NCBI GenBank assembly: GCA_900754745.1
Contig: CAAEEB010000103.1
Span: 104,942-168,941 of the forward strand
Direction: 5' to 3'
Source of the DNA: an uncultured Collinsella sp.
Lineage (GTDB): Bacteria; Actinomycetota; Coriobacteriia; Coriobacteriales; Coriobacteriaceae
DNA: 64,000 bases
Under the pieces are notes generated by a model. The model was not told the origin of the DNA, ran no database searches, and was given only the letters and a program-made list of their open reading frames with translations. A program made the position numbers and the translations under genes. Below, one piece after another: positions 1 to 9,591 of the stretch (within the stretch, counting starts at the first letter, position 1; each line of letters opens with the position of its first letter).

Positions 1-500
1 CAGCGGACCGGACGCACGAACGTGGCGTGCTCGTGGCCCCAACGCTGACTACGGTAGTTGGGCCACTGCAGGCCGGCGATGGTCTTCTCGCATAGAGCGG
101 TCAGAATCGGCGTAGCCGGGGCGGAAGGAATGTTCTTCTCGGCAAAAACGTACTCACGGCCGTCGGTGTCCTCGCGACGGACCAGATCCTCGGCAGCCAC
201 ACCGCACTTGCGGGCAAAGCCCTGGGCGGCCTTGGTGGCGTTACCGTTGGCGTCGAAGGCGATGTTTGCCGCAGGGCCACGCTTGACCTCGTGAACCTCA
301 TCGGTCGCGGTGGCGACGTCGGCAACGAGCGCAGCCAGGCGACGCGGGCTCGAGATTACGCGGACCTCGCCGTGGGCCAGACCGGCCTCATCGAGACCCT
401 TGGCAATCATAGTGCCAAGCTGCTTGACGGCATTGTTCAGCGGTGCAGAGGGCATTTCCTCCGTACCGATCTCAAACAGGAAATCCTTAGCGTCTGCCAT
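1..500 (-). CDS. glyS: Glycyl-tRNA synthetase beta subunit, N-terminal part (cut by window edge)
   Basis: Beta subunit of the alpha2-beta2 class IIc glycyl-tRNA synthetase, which with GlyQ charges tRNA-Gly. Translating the minus strand from the ATG at 498-500 gives MADAKDFLFEIGTEEMPSA, the typical GlyS opening with its FEIGTEEMP motif. The frame stays open to position 1, so only about the first 166 residues are present. The start lies 3 nt after the glyQ stop codon, so the two subunits are almost certainly translated from one mRNA. The catalytic site is in GlyQ; this part belongs to the tRNA-binding subunit. Confidence 0.93.
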   Translation of the reverse strand, partial: MADAKDFLFEIGTEEMPSAPLNNAVKQLGTMIAKGLDEAGLAHGEVRVISSPRRLAALVADVATATDEVHEVKRGPAANIAFDANGNATKAAQGFARKCGVAAEDLVRREDTDGREYVFAEKNIPSAPATPILTALCEKTIAGLQWPNYRSQRWGHEHATFVRPVR

Positions 501-503
501 GGC

Positions 504-1415
504 TTACGCCACCTCGCCTTCCTGATCGGCATTCTCGTTGATTCCGGCGACCTCGGCCATATAGGCCTCGCAGCACGCCTTGGCGACGGCGCGGACGCGC
601 AGGATGTAGTTGGCACGCTCGACTGCGGACAGCGCACCGCGGGCATCGAGCAGGTTGAAGGCATGGCTGCACTTCATGACGCAGTCATATGCCGGCAGCG
701 GCAGCTTGCGCTCCAGGCAGGAGTGGCACTCGGCCTCGTAGTCGTCAAACTTCTGACGCATCATCTCGACGTTGGCGACCTCAAAGTTGTAAGCGCTGAA
801 CTCGCGCTCGTTCTCCAGGAACACGTCGCCGTAGGTCATGGGCGTGCCGTCGGGCAGGTAGCTCCACACCAGATCGTAGACCGAGTTGACGCCCTGGGCG
901 TACATGGCGATACGCTCCAGGCCATAGGTGATCTCGACGGGCACGGGGTCGACTTCGATGCCGCCCACCTGCTGGAAGTACGTAAACTGCGTGACCTCCA
1001 TGCCGTTGAGCCAGACCTCCCAGCCAAGGCCCCAGGCGCCGAGCGTCGGGCTCTCCCAGTCGTCCTCGACAAAGCGGACGTCATGGTCGTTGGGGTCCAG
1101 GCCAATGGCGGCCAGCGAACCCAGGTAAAGCTCCTGGGCGTTGACCGGCGAGGGCTTGATGAGCACCTGGAACTGATAGTAGTGCTGCATGCGGTTGGGG
1201 TTCTCGCCATAGCGGCCGTCGGCGGGACGGCGGCAGGGCTGCGCATAGCAGGTGCGCCACTCGGCGGGACCGAGCGAGCGCAGCGTGGTCGCGGTATGGA
1301 AGGTACCGGCACCGACCTCGGAGTCATAGGGCTGCATAATGACGCAGCCCTGCTCGCCCCAGTACTGCTGGAGGCGCAGGATGATGTCTTGGAAGGAAAG
1401 CGATGAAGCGTTCAT
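504..1415 (-). CDS. glyQ: Glycyl-tRNA synthetase alpha subunit
   Basis: Catalytic alpha subunit (303 aa) of tetrameric bacterial glycyl-tRNA synthetase, forming glycyl-AMP and then Gly-tRNA in the cytoplasm. The sequence is family-typical throughout: [19 protein letters not shown] near residue 13, the [17 protein letters not shown] block, [18 protein letters not shown], and [19 protein letters not shown]. Length matches the usual 290-305 aa. It is followed 3 nt later by glyS. The short upstream gap (1416-1474) separates it from lepB, so it probably sits at the end of the rpsP-lepB transcription unit or has its own weak promoter. Confidence 0.97.
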   Translation of the reverse strand: MNASSLSFQDIILRLQQYWGEQGCVIMQPYDSEVGAGTFHTATTLRSLGPAEWRTCYAQPCRRPADGRYGENPNRMQHYYQFQVLIKPSPVNAQELYLGSLAAIGLDPNDHDVRFVEDDWESPTLGAWGLGWEVWLNGMEVTQFTYFQQVGGIEVDPVPVEITYGLERIAMYAQGVNSVYDLVWSYLPDGTPMTYGDVFLENEREFSAYNFEVANVEMMRQKFDDYEAECHSCLERKLPLPAYDCVMKCSHAFNLLDARGALSAVERANYILRVRAVAKACCEAYMAEVAGINENADQEGEVA

Positions 1416-1474
1416 GCCTCTAATATCCCCTCGTCGAAACGATTACACGGTTAGGTACTGTACTATAGCGGTTT

Positions 1475-2044
1475 TTAGTCGATAGCGCCGATACGGTTGA
1501 GCGGCCAGTAGCGCACAAGCGCCACGGCGATCAAGTCGGAGCGGTCGACCGGGCCAAAGTAGCGGGAGTCGGCAGAGTTTTCGCGGTTGTCGCCCATCAC
1601 CCACACACAGTCGTCAGGGACGGTGTAGGGATAGCTCACCTGAGCAGCGGGCGCCTGGACGGAAAGCGGCCAGCTCATGCCAGTCGTATAGTCCTCGTCG
1701 AGCGCCTGGCCGTCAACGACGACCTTGCCGTCCTGCAGGTCGACCGTCTGACCGGCCGTGGCGATGACGCGCTTCACCAGCACGTCATGCTCGGACGTGG
1801 CATCGGGGTTGTGGAACACCACGATATCGCCCTGCTTGACGGGCTGGCCGAGTTCGAGCGTCACCTTCTGCGCCAGAATCTGGTCGCCGATCTCGATCGT
1901 GGACTCCATGGAGCCGGTGGGCACCACAAAGGGCTCGATCACAAACGAGCGAATCACGAAGGTGGCGACCAGTGCGATCGCAACGATTACGATCCACTCA
2001 AAGGCGCCCCTCAGGGCAGAATGCTGCGATGGAACCATTCTCAC
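1475..2044 (-). CDS. lepB: Signal peptidase I
   Basis: Membrane serine protease that removes signal peptides from exported proteins. One N-terminal membrane segment (about residues 15-36) is followed by the catalytic Ser45 in PTGSMEST, the general base Lys91 in VLVKRVIA, and the conserved C-terminal GDNRENSADSR box (about 151-161). At 189 aa it is a normal compact Gram-positive type. The reading frame opens with GTG at 2042-2044, which overlaps the trmD stop (GTGA). An ATG two codons later is an alternative start. It belongs to the rpsP-khpA-rimM-trmD-lepB series. Confidence 0.96.
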   Translation of the reverse strand: MRMVPSQHSALRGAFEWIVIVAIALVATFVIRSFVIEPFVVPTGSMESTIEIGDQILAQKVTLELGQPVKQGDIVVFHNPDATSEHDVLVKRVIATAGQTVDLQDGKVVVDGQALDEDYTTGMSWPLSVQAPAAQVSYPYTVPDDCVWVMGDNRENSADSRYFGPVDRSDLIAVALVRYWPLNRIGAID

Positions 2045-2799
2045 TCCTCGCTCTGCGAATACGAAGCGTCCAGGATCTCCTGCGCGTACGCGCGCTCCTC
2101 GGGCGTAAGTCGCGCCGTCTCGATAAGATCGGGACGCCAGCGGCAGGTGCGCTCGATGGCATTCATACGGCGCCAGGCGTCAACCTTGGCATGGTCACCG
2201 CTCACGAGCACCGGCGGCACGCCCTCGCCATTAAACTCGGCGGGGCGGGTGTACTGCGCGTACTCGAGCAGGCCGCCGTCCTCGGCGGTCGAGAAGGACT
2301 CGTCCACGTTGCTCATCTCGTCGCCCAAGGCTCCGGGAATAAGCCGTACGACGGCATCGGCCACGACCATAGCGGGCAGCTCGCCGCCCGTGAGCACGTA
2401 GTCGCCGATCGACAGACGCTCATCGGCATACGCATAGGCGCGCTCGTCGACGCCCTCGTAACGGCTGCACACAAACAGCAGGCGCTCGCTTTTGAGCAGG
2501 CGCTCGGCCACATGCTGCGTAAAGGGCTCGCCGCAGGGGGTGAAGAACACCACGGTGGGCTTGGGACCCTCGGAGCCAATGGCCTCGATGGCCTCGGCAA
2601 TGGGCTCGACCTTCATGAGCATGCCCTGCCCGCCGCCATACGGCTCGTCATCGACGGTGCGATGGCGGTCGTGCGTCCAGTCGCGCAGGTTATACGCCTT
2701 AAAATCAAAAAGGCCGGCCTTGCGGGCGCGGCCCAAGATCGACGTGGACATGACGGGCTCAAACATCTCGGGAAAAACCGAAAGGGTCTCAATCAGCAT
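2041..2799 (-). CDS. trmD: tRNA (guanine-N1-)-methyltransferase
   Basis: SPOUT-family methyltransferase that makes m1G37 in tRNAs reading CNN codons, preventing +1 frameshifts; acts as a homodimer with S-adenosylmethionine. Visible motifs are FPEMFEPV at the N terminus, YGGGQGM (residues 54-60), the CSRYEGVDERA block and SIGDYVLTGGELPA, which forms the trefoil-knot cofactor site. 252 aa is family length. It overlaps lepB by 4 nt and starts 10 nt after the rimM stop, in the usual rpsP-rimM-trmD order. Confidence 0.97.
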   Translation of the reverse strand: MLIETLSVFPEMFEPVMSTSILGRARKAGLFDFKAYNLRDWTHDRHRTVDDEPYGGGQGMLMKVEPIAEAIEAIGSEGPKPTVVFFTPCGEPFTQHVAERLLKSERLLFVCSRYEGVDERAYAYADERLSIGDYVLTGGELPAMVVADAVVRLIPGALGDEMSNVDESFSTAEDGGLLEYAQYTRPAEFNGEGVPPVLVSGDHAKVDAWRRMNAIERTCRWRPDLIETARLTPEERAYAQEILDASYSQSEE

Positions 2800-2809
2800 G
2801 CCGTCCTCC

Positions 2810-3331
2810 CTACCTGTCCATATCGATCAAGCCGTCCATAACGTGAACGGAAATTATTCCAGTGTCGGGAAGATCGAGCACAACCTGCTCGATCACGGGA
2901 ATCAGCACCTCGCCGTACCGATCACCCTCGACAACCCAAACATCGTTGGCGGGCGTCGACATGATCTCGACAATCGTACCGAGCGAGCCAAAGCGCTCGT
3001 CGACCACCTCGCGACCCATAAGGTCGGTATAGACGGCGTCGAGCAAATCGAGCTCGAAGTCGTCACGATTGGCCAGCACATAGCATCCGGTGATGCCCTC
3101 GGCGGCCGTCAAATCGTCAATGCCCTCAAACGAGACCAGATCGCCATCGCCCGTATCGGTGACGGATACGACCGTGCAAAAACGGTCGCGCTTGAGCGCC
3201 GGCGGCGTCAAGGCGACACGCATACCCGGCTCCAATACAGAAGGAAGCCCCCGCAGCGGCTGCGCGAGGACCTCCCCCTTCCTTCCGTGCGGCTTTACCA
3301 CACGGGCGATGTTTTTGTACTGGGACCTCAA
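2810..3331 (-). CDS. rimM: Ribosome maturation factor RimM
   Basis: 16S rRNA processing protein that binds ribosomal protein S19 during assembly of the 30S head. The N terminus holds the VVKPHGRKGEVLAQPL signature of the RimM barrel domain, and the C-terminal half (from about residue 95) is a PRC-barrel-like region containing LMGREVVDERFGSLG. The open frame starts with TTG at 3331, 4 nt after the khpA stop, with only a weak AGGA upstream, so the exact start is uncertain. Position between khpA and trmD supports the assignment. Confidence 0.94.
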   Translation of the reverse strand: MRSQYKNIARVVKPHGRKGEVLAQPLRGLPSVLEPGMRVALTPPALKRDRFCTVVSVTDTGDGDLVSFEGIDDLTAAEGITGCYVLANRDDFELDLLDAVYTDLMGREVVDERFGSLGTIVEIMSTPANDVWVVEGDRYGEVLIPVIEQVVLDLPDTGIISVHVMDGLIDMDR

Positions 3332-3335
3332 GGTC

Positions 3336-3620
3336 CTAGCCCAGAACCTCTACCTCGACAGCAGTGTCGAGGCGAGCGGCCAGTGCACGGGCGAGCGTGC
3401 GAATGGCCTTGATGGTACGGCCACGACGGCCGATGACCTTAGCGACGTCATCCTCGGCAACCGAAACCTCAATCGTGGAGGCGTCGTCACCATCGATGAC
3501 CTCAAGGCTCACGGAATCCGGGTCGTCGACGATCTGAACAACGAGATATTCGACGAGATCGGCGATGCGATCTGAGAGCATTGCCTCACCCTCGAGCTGT
3601 GCAGCGTCAACCTCAGGCAC
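3336..3620 (-). CDS. khpA: KH-domain RNA-binding protein KhpA
   Basis: Small RNA-binding protein (94 aa, formerly YlqC) with a single KH domain; the GxxG loop is GRRG at residues 64-67, followed by TIKAIRTLARALAA. In Firmicutes KhpA pairs with KhpB (Jag) and affects cell elongation and small-RNA binding; the same role here is an inference. The start is a GTG at 3618-3620 preceded by GAGGAG about 7 nt upstream, which overlaps the rpsP stop codon, implying coupled translation. Position between rpsP and rimM is the standard arrangement. Confidence 0.94.
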   Translation of the reverse strand: MPEVDAAQLEGEAMLSDRIADLVEYLVVQIVDDPDSVSLEVIDGDDASTIEVSVAEDDVAKVIGRRGRTIKAIRTLARALAARLDTAVEVEVLG

Positions 3621-3623
3621 GAT

Positions 3624-3965
3624 TTACTCCTCGGCGCCCTCAGCGGCCTCAGCGGCAGCCTTAGCGGCCTCGGCCTCTTTGGCGAGCTGCTTCTTGGACT
3701 TCTTGACGACGGTCTCGGTCTTCTCACCCTCGTTGACGGCCTTGACCAGAGCGGCGACGGCGTCGGTGAGCTGAGCGCCCTTGGACTGCCAGTCAGCAAT
3801 CTTCTCGAGGTCGAGGTTGATGGTCTTGGGGGCGGTCATCGGGTTGTAGCGGCCAACCTCCTCGATGATACGACCGTCACGCGGGGCGCGGGAATCGGCG
3901 ACGACGACACGGTAGTACGGACGCTTTTTAGCGCCGTGACGAGCAAGGCGAATCTTGACTGCCAA
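3624..3965 (-). CDS. rpsP: 30S ribosomal protein S16
   Basis: S16, a small-subunit assembly protein. The conserved N terminus [20 protein letters not shown] is clear. A longer frame exists back to 4001, but a strong GGAGGAG lies 6 nt before the TTG at 3963-3965, so that TTG is taken as the start (113 aa). The last 30-odd residues are a Lys/Glu/Ala-rich tail not present in short S16 proteins such as that of E. coli (82 aa) but common in actinobacteria. It is the first gene of the rpsP-khpA-rimM-trmD-lepB unit. Confidence 0.96.
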   Translation of the reverse strand: MAVKIRLARHGAKKRPYYRVVVADSRAPRDGRIIEEVGRYNPMTAPKTINLDLEKIADWQSKGAQLTDAVAALVKAVNEGEKTETVVKKSKKQLAKEAEAAKAAAEAAEGAEE

Positions 3966-4021
3966 AGGAAACTCCTCCAACCAAGCAGCTTTAGGCTGCA
4001 ACTACAAACAAACAGTTGAAC

Positions 4022-4050
4022 ATAATACGCCATCGACGCGGGCAGGTGAA
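4022..4050 (-). promoter_or_regulatory. Putative promoter of the rpsP operon
   Basis: On the minus strand a TTCACC (-35, complement of 4045-4050) is separated by 17 nt from TATTAT (-10, complement of 4022-4027). It lies about 57 nt ahead of the rpsP TTG start, in the gap shared with divergent dinB. Seen by eye; the -35 match is partial. Confidence 0.45.
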
Positions 4051-4154
4051 GTCCGTGAGACCAACTTCTTCGGTGTAGTCGAGGGCAAATCCATATCTTA
4101 GACAAGAATTCGCGATTTGCAAGCACATCCACGCACCCCACATGAGCTGCGCGG

Positions 4155-4160
4155 TATACT
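4155..4160 (+). promoter_or_regulatory. -10 element of dinB, suggesting a leaderless mRNA
   Basis: TATACT at 4155-4160 ends only 6 nt before the dinB ATG (4167-4169), and no Shine-Dalgarno sequence lies between. If this is the -10 element, transcription would begin at or very near the start codon. No good -35 match is visible around 4132-4137. Leaderless genes are frequent in actinobacteria, but this case is inferred. Confidence 0.4.
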
Positions 4161-4166
4161 CATGAC

Positions 4167-5420
4167 ATGGAAAGACGCGAACATACATACGGTTATGAGG
4201 ATGCTGCGGGCGTCACGCCGCCGCCCTGGACGGGGCCGGCGGTGGGCCTGATGGACCTCGATGCATTTTTTGCGAGCGTGGAGATGCTCGATCATCCCGA
4301 ATGGCGCGGAAAGCCGCTCATCGTGGGCGGAGACGCCGAGTCACGCGGCGTCGTGTCCACGTGTTCCTACGAGGCGCGTCGCTTTGGCGTGCATTCTGCC
4401 ATGCCCTCGGCCGAGGCGCGGCGCCTGTGCCCGCAGGCCATTTGGACGCACGGACACTTTGATCGCTACCGCGAGGTGAGCGCGCAGGTCATGGCGATTC
4501 TCGCCGATGAGACACCGCGCGTGGAGCGCGTGTCCATCGACGAGGCCTTTATCGATCTCACACCGGGTCGCTTTGCGCCCGAAGACCCGCTGTTGGTTGC
4601 GCGGCGTATAAGCGACCGCGTTGCGGCGCTGGGGGTGACGTGCTCCATTGGCGTGGGCTGCAACAAGACGGTCGCAAAGATCGCAAGCGAGCGGGATAAG
4701 CCGTTTGGGCTGACCATCGTGCGCCCCGGAACCGAGCAGCGCTTTTTGGCCGCGCTGCCGGTATCTGCCATGAGCGGCATCGGGCGCTCGGCCGAGGAGC
4801 GACTGCGCCGCATGCGCATCTACACCCTCGGCGAACTATCACGTGCACCGGAATCCACCTTGGCCTCTATTTTTGGCGTCAACGGCGAGCGCATGCGCCA
4901 GCGTGCGCTGGGACTTGAAATCTCTGAAGTCACGAGTCTCGATGAAGAGCGCGAGGTCAAGTCGGTGAGCAATGAGCGCACCTTTGCGAAGGATTTGACT
5001 GAGCGTGGGGATATCGAGGCGGCGATTGCGCTGCTGGGCGAGTCGGTTGGGCGCCGTCTACGTCGTCAAGGGCTGACGGGCGGAACCGTAACGCTCAAGC
5101 TCAAATACTCTTACGGTAGCGGACGCACGGCACAGCGCCGCTTGCCCCACCCCACCGACGACGAGAACATCTTTGTAGCCGTAGCGCTCGAACTGCTCGA
5201 CAATATCTGGCAAGAAGGCATGCACGTGCGTCTGGCGGGTATCGGCATGAGCGACTTCAACCACCAAGGCGGTATCCAAACTGACCTGTTCTGCGAGATC
5301 GATGACCGCGGAGCCCAATCCAGCGACCGCCGCGACCTCTCCGTCGCCATCGACGCCGTCCGAGACAAATTCGGCGACACCGCCCTATCCTTCGGCCGCC
5401 AATCCCGCTTCACCGATTAA
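4167..5420 (+). CDS. dinB: DNA polymerase IV (Y-family)
   Basis: Error-prone translesion polymerase (417 aa). The catalytic carboxylates are visible: Asp30 in GLMDLDAFFASVE and Asp125-Glu126 in VSIDEAFIDLTPG. The steric and finger residues VVSTCSYEARRFGVHSAMPS follow the usual pattern, and GIGRSAEERLRRM forms the helix-hairpin-helix. The C terminus (QTDLF and onward) may include a beta-clamp-binding peptide: QTDLF near residue 380 resembles the QxxLF consensus. It is the only plus-strand gene in the first 25 kb and is divergent from rpsP. No LexA box was recognised upstream. Confidence 0.95.
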   Translation: MERREHTYGYEDAAGVTPPPWTGPAVGLMDLDAFFASVEMLDHPEWRGKPLIVGGDAESRGVVSTCSYEARRFGVHSAMPSAEARRLCPQAIWTHGHFDRYREVSAQVMAILADETPRVERVSIDEAFIDLTPGRFAPEDPLLVARRISDRVAALGVTCSIGVGCNKTVAKIASERDKPFGLTIVRPGTEQRFLAALPVSAMSGIGRSAEERLRRMRIYTLGELSRAPESTLASIFGVNGERMRQRALGLEISEVTSLDEEREVKSVSNERTFAKDLTERGDIEAAIALLGESVGRRLRRQGLTGGTVTLKLKYSYGSGRTAQRRLPHPTDDENIFVAVALELLDNIWQEGMHVRLAGIGMSDFNHQGGIQTDLFCEIDDRGAQSSDRRDLSVAIDAVRDKFGDTALSFGRQSRFTD

Positions 5421-5441
5421 CCGCCTTTGGGCAAAAAGAAA

Positions 5442-5475
5442 GCCGGGCAGGTGCGGAAAACCGCAACTGCCCGGC
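5442..5475. terminator. Bidirectional hairpin terminator between dinB and rsfS
   Basis: Arms 5442-5450 and 5467-5475 (gccgggcag / ctgcccggc) pair perfectly, followed inward by a second 4-bp stem (gcgg/ccgc) and an AAAA loop. On the minus strand the hairpin runs into a T-rich stretch (complement of 5433-5440), suiting termination of the rsfS operon. It also follows the dinB stop by 21 nt, so it can serve both converging genes. Confidence 0.75.
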
Positions 5476-5521
5476 GAACGGTAGAGGGTAGCCCTTGAGA
5501 AGCCCCAGCCTAAATAAGGTC

Positions 5522-5977
5522 CTAGAGGAGATTGAGGGGAAGCTGGGGAGCGTCGCCCCAGAGCTTCTCCAGACGATAGAAGTCGCGTGCCTCGGGGGTG
5601 AAGACGTGGACGACGACCGAGCCGTAGTCCATGAGCATCCAGGTTTTCTGCTCGCGGCCCTCGATGGAGAACGGGTGCTCACCGCAAGCCTCGGCGACCT
5701 TCTCCTCGATCTCGTCGACGATCGAATCGACCTGACGGTTATTGGTACCGGTGGCAAGCACAAAGTAGTCGCACACGTCGGAGAGCTCGGTCAGATCGAG
5801 CACCTGCACGTCCTCGCCCTTCTTGTCGTAGGCGGCCTGCGCAGCGGCGCGGGCGACATCCTCGGCGGCGACACCGCTCGCGGACAGCGAAGCGGCGGTA
5901 CGGTCGGACGTGGCAACGAAGCTCTTGTGCTCCACACCTTCAAGAATCTGGTCGTCGGTCATGGTCTCGTCGGCCAT
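5522..5977 (-). CDS. rsfS: Ribosomal silencing factor RsfS
   Basis: RsfS (Iojap family) binds ribosomal protein L14 and blocks subunit joining when nutrients are scarce. The family core begins at about residue 40 (ARAAAQAAYDKKGEDVQVLD) and includes DYFVLATGTNNRQVDSIVDE, GREQKTWMLMDYGSVVVHVF and the terminal YRLEKLWGDAP. The first 38 residues are a low-similarity extension, making it longer (151 aa) than the usual 105-120. ATG start preceded by AAAGAGG. It is the last gene of the obgE-nadD-yqeK-rsfS series. Confidence 0.95.
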   Translation of the reverse strand: MADETMTDDQILEGVEHKSFVATSDRTAASLSASGVAAEDVARAAAQAAYDKKGEDVQVLDLTELSDVCDYFVLATGTNNRQVDSIVDEIEEKVAEACGEHPFSIEGREQKTWMLMDYGSVVVHVFTPEARDFYRLEKLWGDAPQLPLNLL

Positions 5978-6005
5978 GGAATACCTCTTTCTAGACGCAC
6001 CCGAG

Positions 6006-6614
6006 CTAGCGCAGCTGGGCGTAATGGTTGTAAATCGTAATAGCCGTGGGATAAAGATAGCGCCCGGACTGGATCACATAGACCAGACCCTGTGCAAAAC
6101 AGGAGAAGAACAACTCGTCAAGCGTCGACTCCCCCACCATCTTGCGCAGCGCGTGGGCATAATCACCATGGCGGTTGGGTTCGATGGCATCGGCAACAAA
6201 GACCACCATATCGAGCGGCGTCATGTCGCAGGCGCCCACGGTGTGACGGTCGACAGCCTGAAAGACCGCCGGCGACAGCTCGGGAAAAAGCTGCGGAAGC
6301 TCATAGGCGGCAACCGGTCCATGCAAAAGCGGCGTCGCGGCAGACGGAGAGCCGGCAATCTTAATGCCGTAATGCAGAGCGCGCGTGACCAGCTCGTCGT
6401 CGGAGAGCACCTTATCCCAGTCATGGATCAGGCCGGCGGCAGCAGCATTAAAGCGGTCGACACCGTATACCTCGGCTAGGTGCAGCGCGGTCTCGGCAAC
6501 CCCTAGCGAATGCACGTAGCGCTTGCGCTTATCCTTCATACGCACATCGAGCAGCTCTTGAATGCGCTTGAGCAGCGCGCGCTCATCGCCCTCAAACTGA
6601 TCCTCTACCGACAA
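6006..6614 (-). CDS. yqeK: HD-domain nucleotide hydrolase YqeK
   Basis: HD-superfamily phosphohydrolase; characterised YqeK proteins split diadenosine tetraphosphate symmetrically into two ADP. Metal-ligand motifs are visible: RYVHSLGVAETA (His35), LIHDWDK (His64-Asp65), LLHGPVAAYEL, and DRHTVG. C-terminal FVADAIEPNR matches the family's DxxEPxR box. The frame begins with a TTG preceded by GGGGG at 6-nt spacing. Its position between nadD and rsfS is the standard order. Confidence 0.94.
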   Translation of the reverse strand: MSVEDQFEGDERALLKRIQELLDVRMKDKRKRYVHSLGVAETALHLAEVYGVDRFNAAAAGLIHDWDKVLSDDELVTRALHYGIKIAGSPSAATPLLHGPVAAYELPQLFPELSPAVFQAVDRHTVGACDMTPLDMVVFVADAIEPNRHGDYAHALRKMVGESTLDELFFSCFAQGLVYVIQSGRYLYPTAITIYNHYAQLR

Positions 6615-6626
6615 CGTAGACCCCCA

Positions 6627-7304
6627 TCACTCAAAATCTTCTTGACCCAGATCGGTATACAGCCCGCGCTTGCGAATATAGCCGAGCACGGACTCGCTCG
6701 TAAGATAGCGCACGCTCATGCCACGGGCAACTCGCTTACGAATGTTGGTCGAGCTAATCGCCAGCGCCGGAATCTGGATATAGCGCACGTCAAACGGCAG
6801 ACCCGACTCTTTGATTCGCGCGCGAGCAGTATCGATATCAAAGCCCGGTCGCGTCGCCGCAATGAACGTGGCAAGCTCGGCGATTCGGTCGGCATCATGC
6901 CAGGTAACAATATCGATAATCGCGTCGGCGCCCGTAATAAAGTAGAGCTTTACCTGAGGCGGGTAAAAATCGCGAAGGGCATGAAGTGTATCGGCCGTAT
7001 AGGTCACGCCAGGACGGTCGATCTCAAAACGGCTCGCCAAAAAAGCCGGATTCGCAGCGGTGGCGAGGACCGTCATGGCATAACGGTCCTCGGCAGGCGT
7101 CACCGGTTTGTCGAGCTTAAAGGCGGGAGAGCCGGCCGGCATAAAGAGCACGGCGTCCAAGTCGAGCGACTCGCGCGCCTGCTCGGCGGTAACCAAGTGC
7201 CCGTAATGAATCGGGTCAAAGGTACCACCCATAATGCCGAGCCTAAACTCCTGCCCGTCTTCTAGAGGAAGCTCGGGCAGACCGATTCCACCGCGCAGCG
7301 ACAT
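6627..7304 (-). CDS. nadD: Nicotinate-nucleotide adenylyltransferase
   Basis: Makes deamido-NAD+ from nicotinate mononucleotide and ATP, the penultimate step of NAD synthesis. The nucleotidyltransferase signature GGTFDPIHYGHLV is at residues 26-38, with His33 and His36 in the (H/T)xGH motif, and ISSTNIRKRVA near the C terminus is the second ATP-binding motif. 225 aa includes about 20 extra residues before the Rossmann core. It starts 3 nt after the obgE stop codon. Confidence 0.96.
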   Translation of the reverse strand: MSLRGGIGLPELPLEDGQEFRLGIMGGTFDPIHYGHLVTAEQARESLDLDAVLFMPAGSPAFKLDKPVTPAEDRYAMTVLATAANPAFLASRFEIDRPGVTYTADTLHALRDFYPPQVKLYFITGADAIIDIVTWHDADRIAELATFIAATRPGFDIDTARARIKESGLPFDVRYIQIPALAISSTNIRKRVARGMSVRYLTSESVLGYIRKRGLYTDLGQEDFE

Positions 7305-7307
7305 GGC

Positions 7308-8786
<1,479 letters not shown>

Positions 8787-8790
8787 CTAC

Positions 8791-8833
8791 AAAAAGAGGG
8801 AGACCCTTGAATCCTAAAACTCAAGTGCCTCCC
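8791..8833 (-). terminator. Hairpin terminator downstream of rpmA
   Basis: On the minus strand, ctccc/gggag (8829-8833 with 8798-8802) and tcaag/cttga (8821-8825 with 8806-8810) form a two-part stem with a small internal loop. It is followed by CTC and then five T residues (complement of 8791-8795). It would end or attenuate the rplU-rpmA transcript before obgE. Confidence 0.6.
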
Positions 8834-8858
8834 ACATATGTGCTCTATGAAGGGTGAA

Positions 8859-9116
8859 TTACGCGTTCGCGAGCGGGCGTACGCTGACCCTGTGCTTGAT
8901 ACCCTTGTGGAACTCAACGGTACCATCGACCAGCGCGAACAGCGTGTCGTCCTTGCCACGGCCAACGTTCTCACCCGGGTGGATGTGCGTACCGTGCTGA
9001 CGGACGAGAATCGTGCCCGTGGTTACCGTCTGGCCGGCGAAGCGCTTCGTGCCAAGGCGCTGACCGCGGGAGTCACGGCCATTACGGGAGGAACCGAGTC
9101 CTTTTTTGTGTGCCAT
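8859..9116 (-). CDS. rpmA: 50S ribosomal protein L27
   Basis: L27, whose N-terminal tail reaches the peptidyl-transferase centre. The sequence is typical from [20 protein letters not shown] through the [19 protein letters not shown] block. It lacks the extra N-terminal peptide cleaved by the Prp protease in Firmicutes. 85 aa is standard. It is paired with rplU upstream by 33 nt. Confidence 0.97.
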   Translation of the reverse strand: MAHKKGLGSSRNGRDSRGQRLGTKRFAGQTVTTGTILVRQHGTHIHPGENVGRGKDDTLFALVDGTVEFHKGIKHRVSVRPLANA

Positions 9117-9149
9117 TGTGTATACCTACTCTTTCGTTACGAGTGTAAT

Positions 9150-9524
9150 CTACTCGGCGACGGGAGCCTCGGCAACAGCCTCGGCCTCTGCCTTGACAGC
9201 CTTCTTGGCGCGGGACGTAGCCTGGACCTTCACGATCTTCAGCTTGGTGAGCTGCTGACGGTGACCCTTCAGACGACGATAGCGCTTACGCTTGTGGAAC
9301 TTGAAGACCAGCTGCTTCTCGCCCTTGAACTGCTCAACGATCTGAGCGGTAACCTTGGCCTTGGCCAGCTTGTCGGGATCGGTGACGATCTTCTTACCAT
9401 CGTTGAGGAAGATGACCGGCAGGGTGACCTTGTCGCCCTCATTGCCCTCGATCTTCTCGACGGTGATGACATCGTCGGTGGCGACCTTGTACTGCTTGCC
9501 GCCCGTGTTAACGATTGCGTACAT
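9150..9524 (-). CDS. rplU: 50S ribosomal protein L21
   Basis: L21, a large-subunit protein binding 23S rRNA. MYAIVNTGGKQYKV is the classic opening and FKFHKRKRYRRLKGHRQQ the family's basic C-terminal motif. The frame extends 7 codons further up to an ATG at 9545, but a GAAGGG motif sits before the ATG at 9522-9524, so that start is preferred (124 aa). The last 20 residues are an Ala/Glu/Val-rich extension. It is the first gene of the rplU-rpmA unit. Confidence 0.96.
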   Translation of the reverse strand: MYAIVNTGGKQYKVATDDVITVEKIEGNEGDKVTLPVIFLNDGKKIVTDPDKLAKAKVTAQIVEQFKGEKQLVFKFHKRKRYRRLKGHRQQLTKLKIVKVQATSRAKKAVKAEAEAVAEAPVAE

Positions 9525-9591
9525 GTTTACTTGCCCTTCATGCATCAGTTAGTGCAACAGCCGAATATAGTAGCAGGCGATAATACCCCCG

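Noticed and set aside
291-1406. Long plus-strand frame opposite glyQ (371 codons)
   Set aside because: Exact antisense of a certain gene; high-GC codon bias keeps the opposite strand open. The same holds for long frames opposite obgE, the TIGR03960 gene, aroF-tyrA, aroA, glf and the radical SAM gene.
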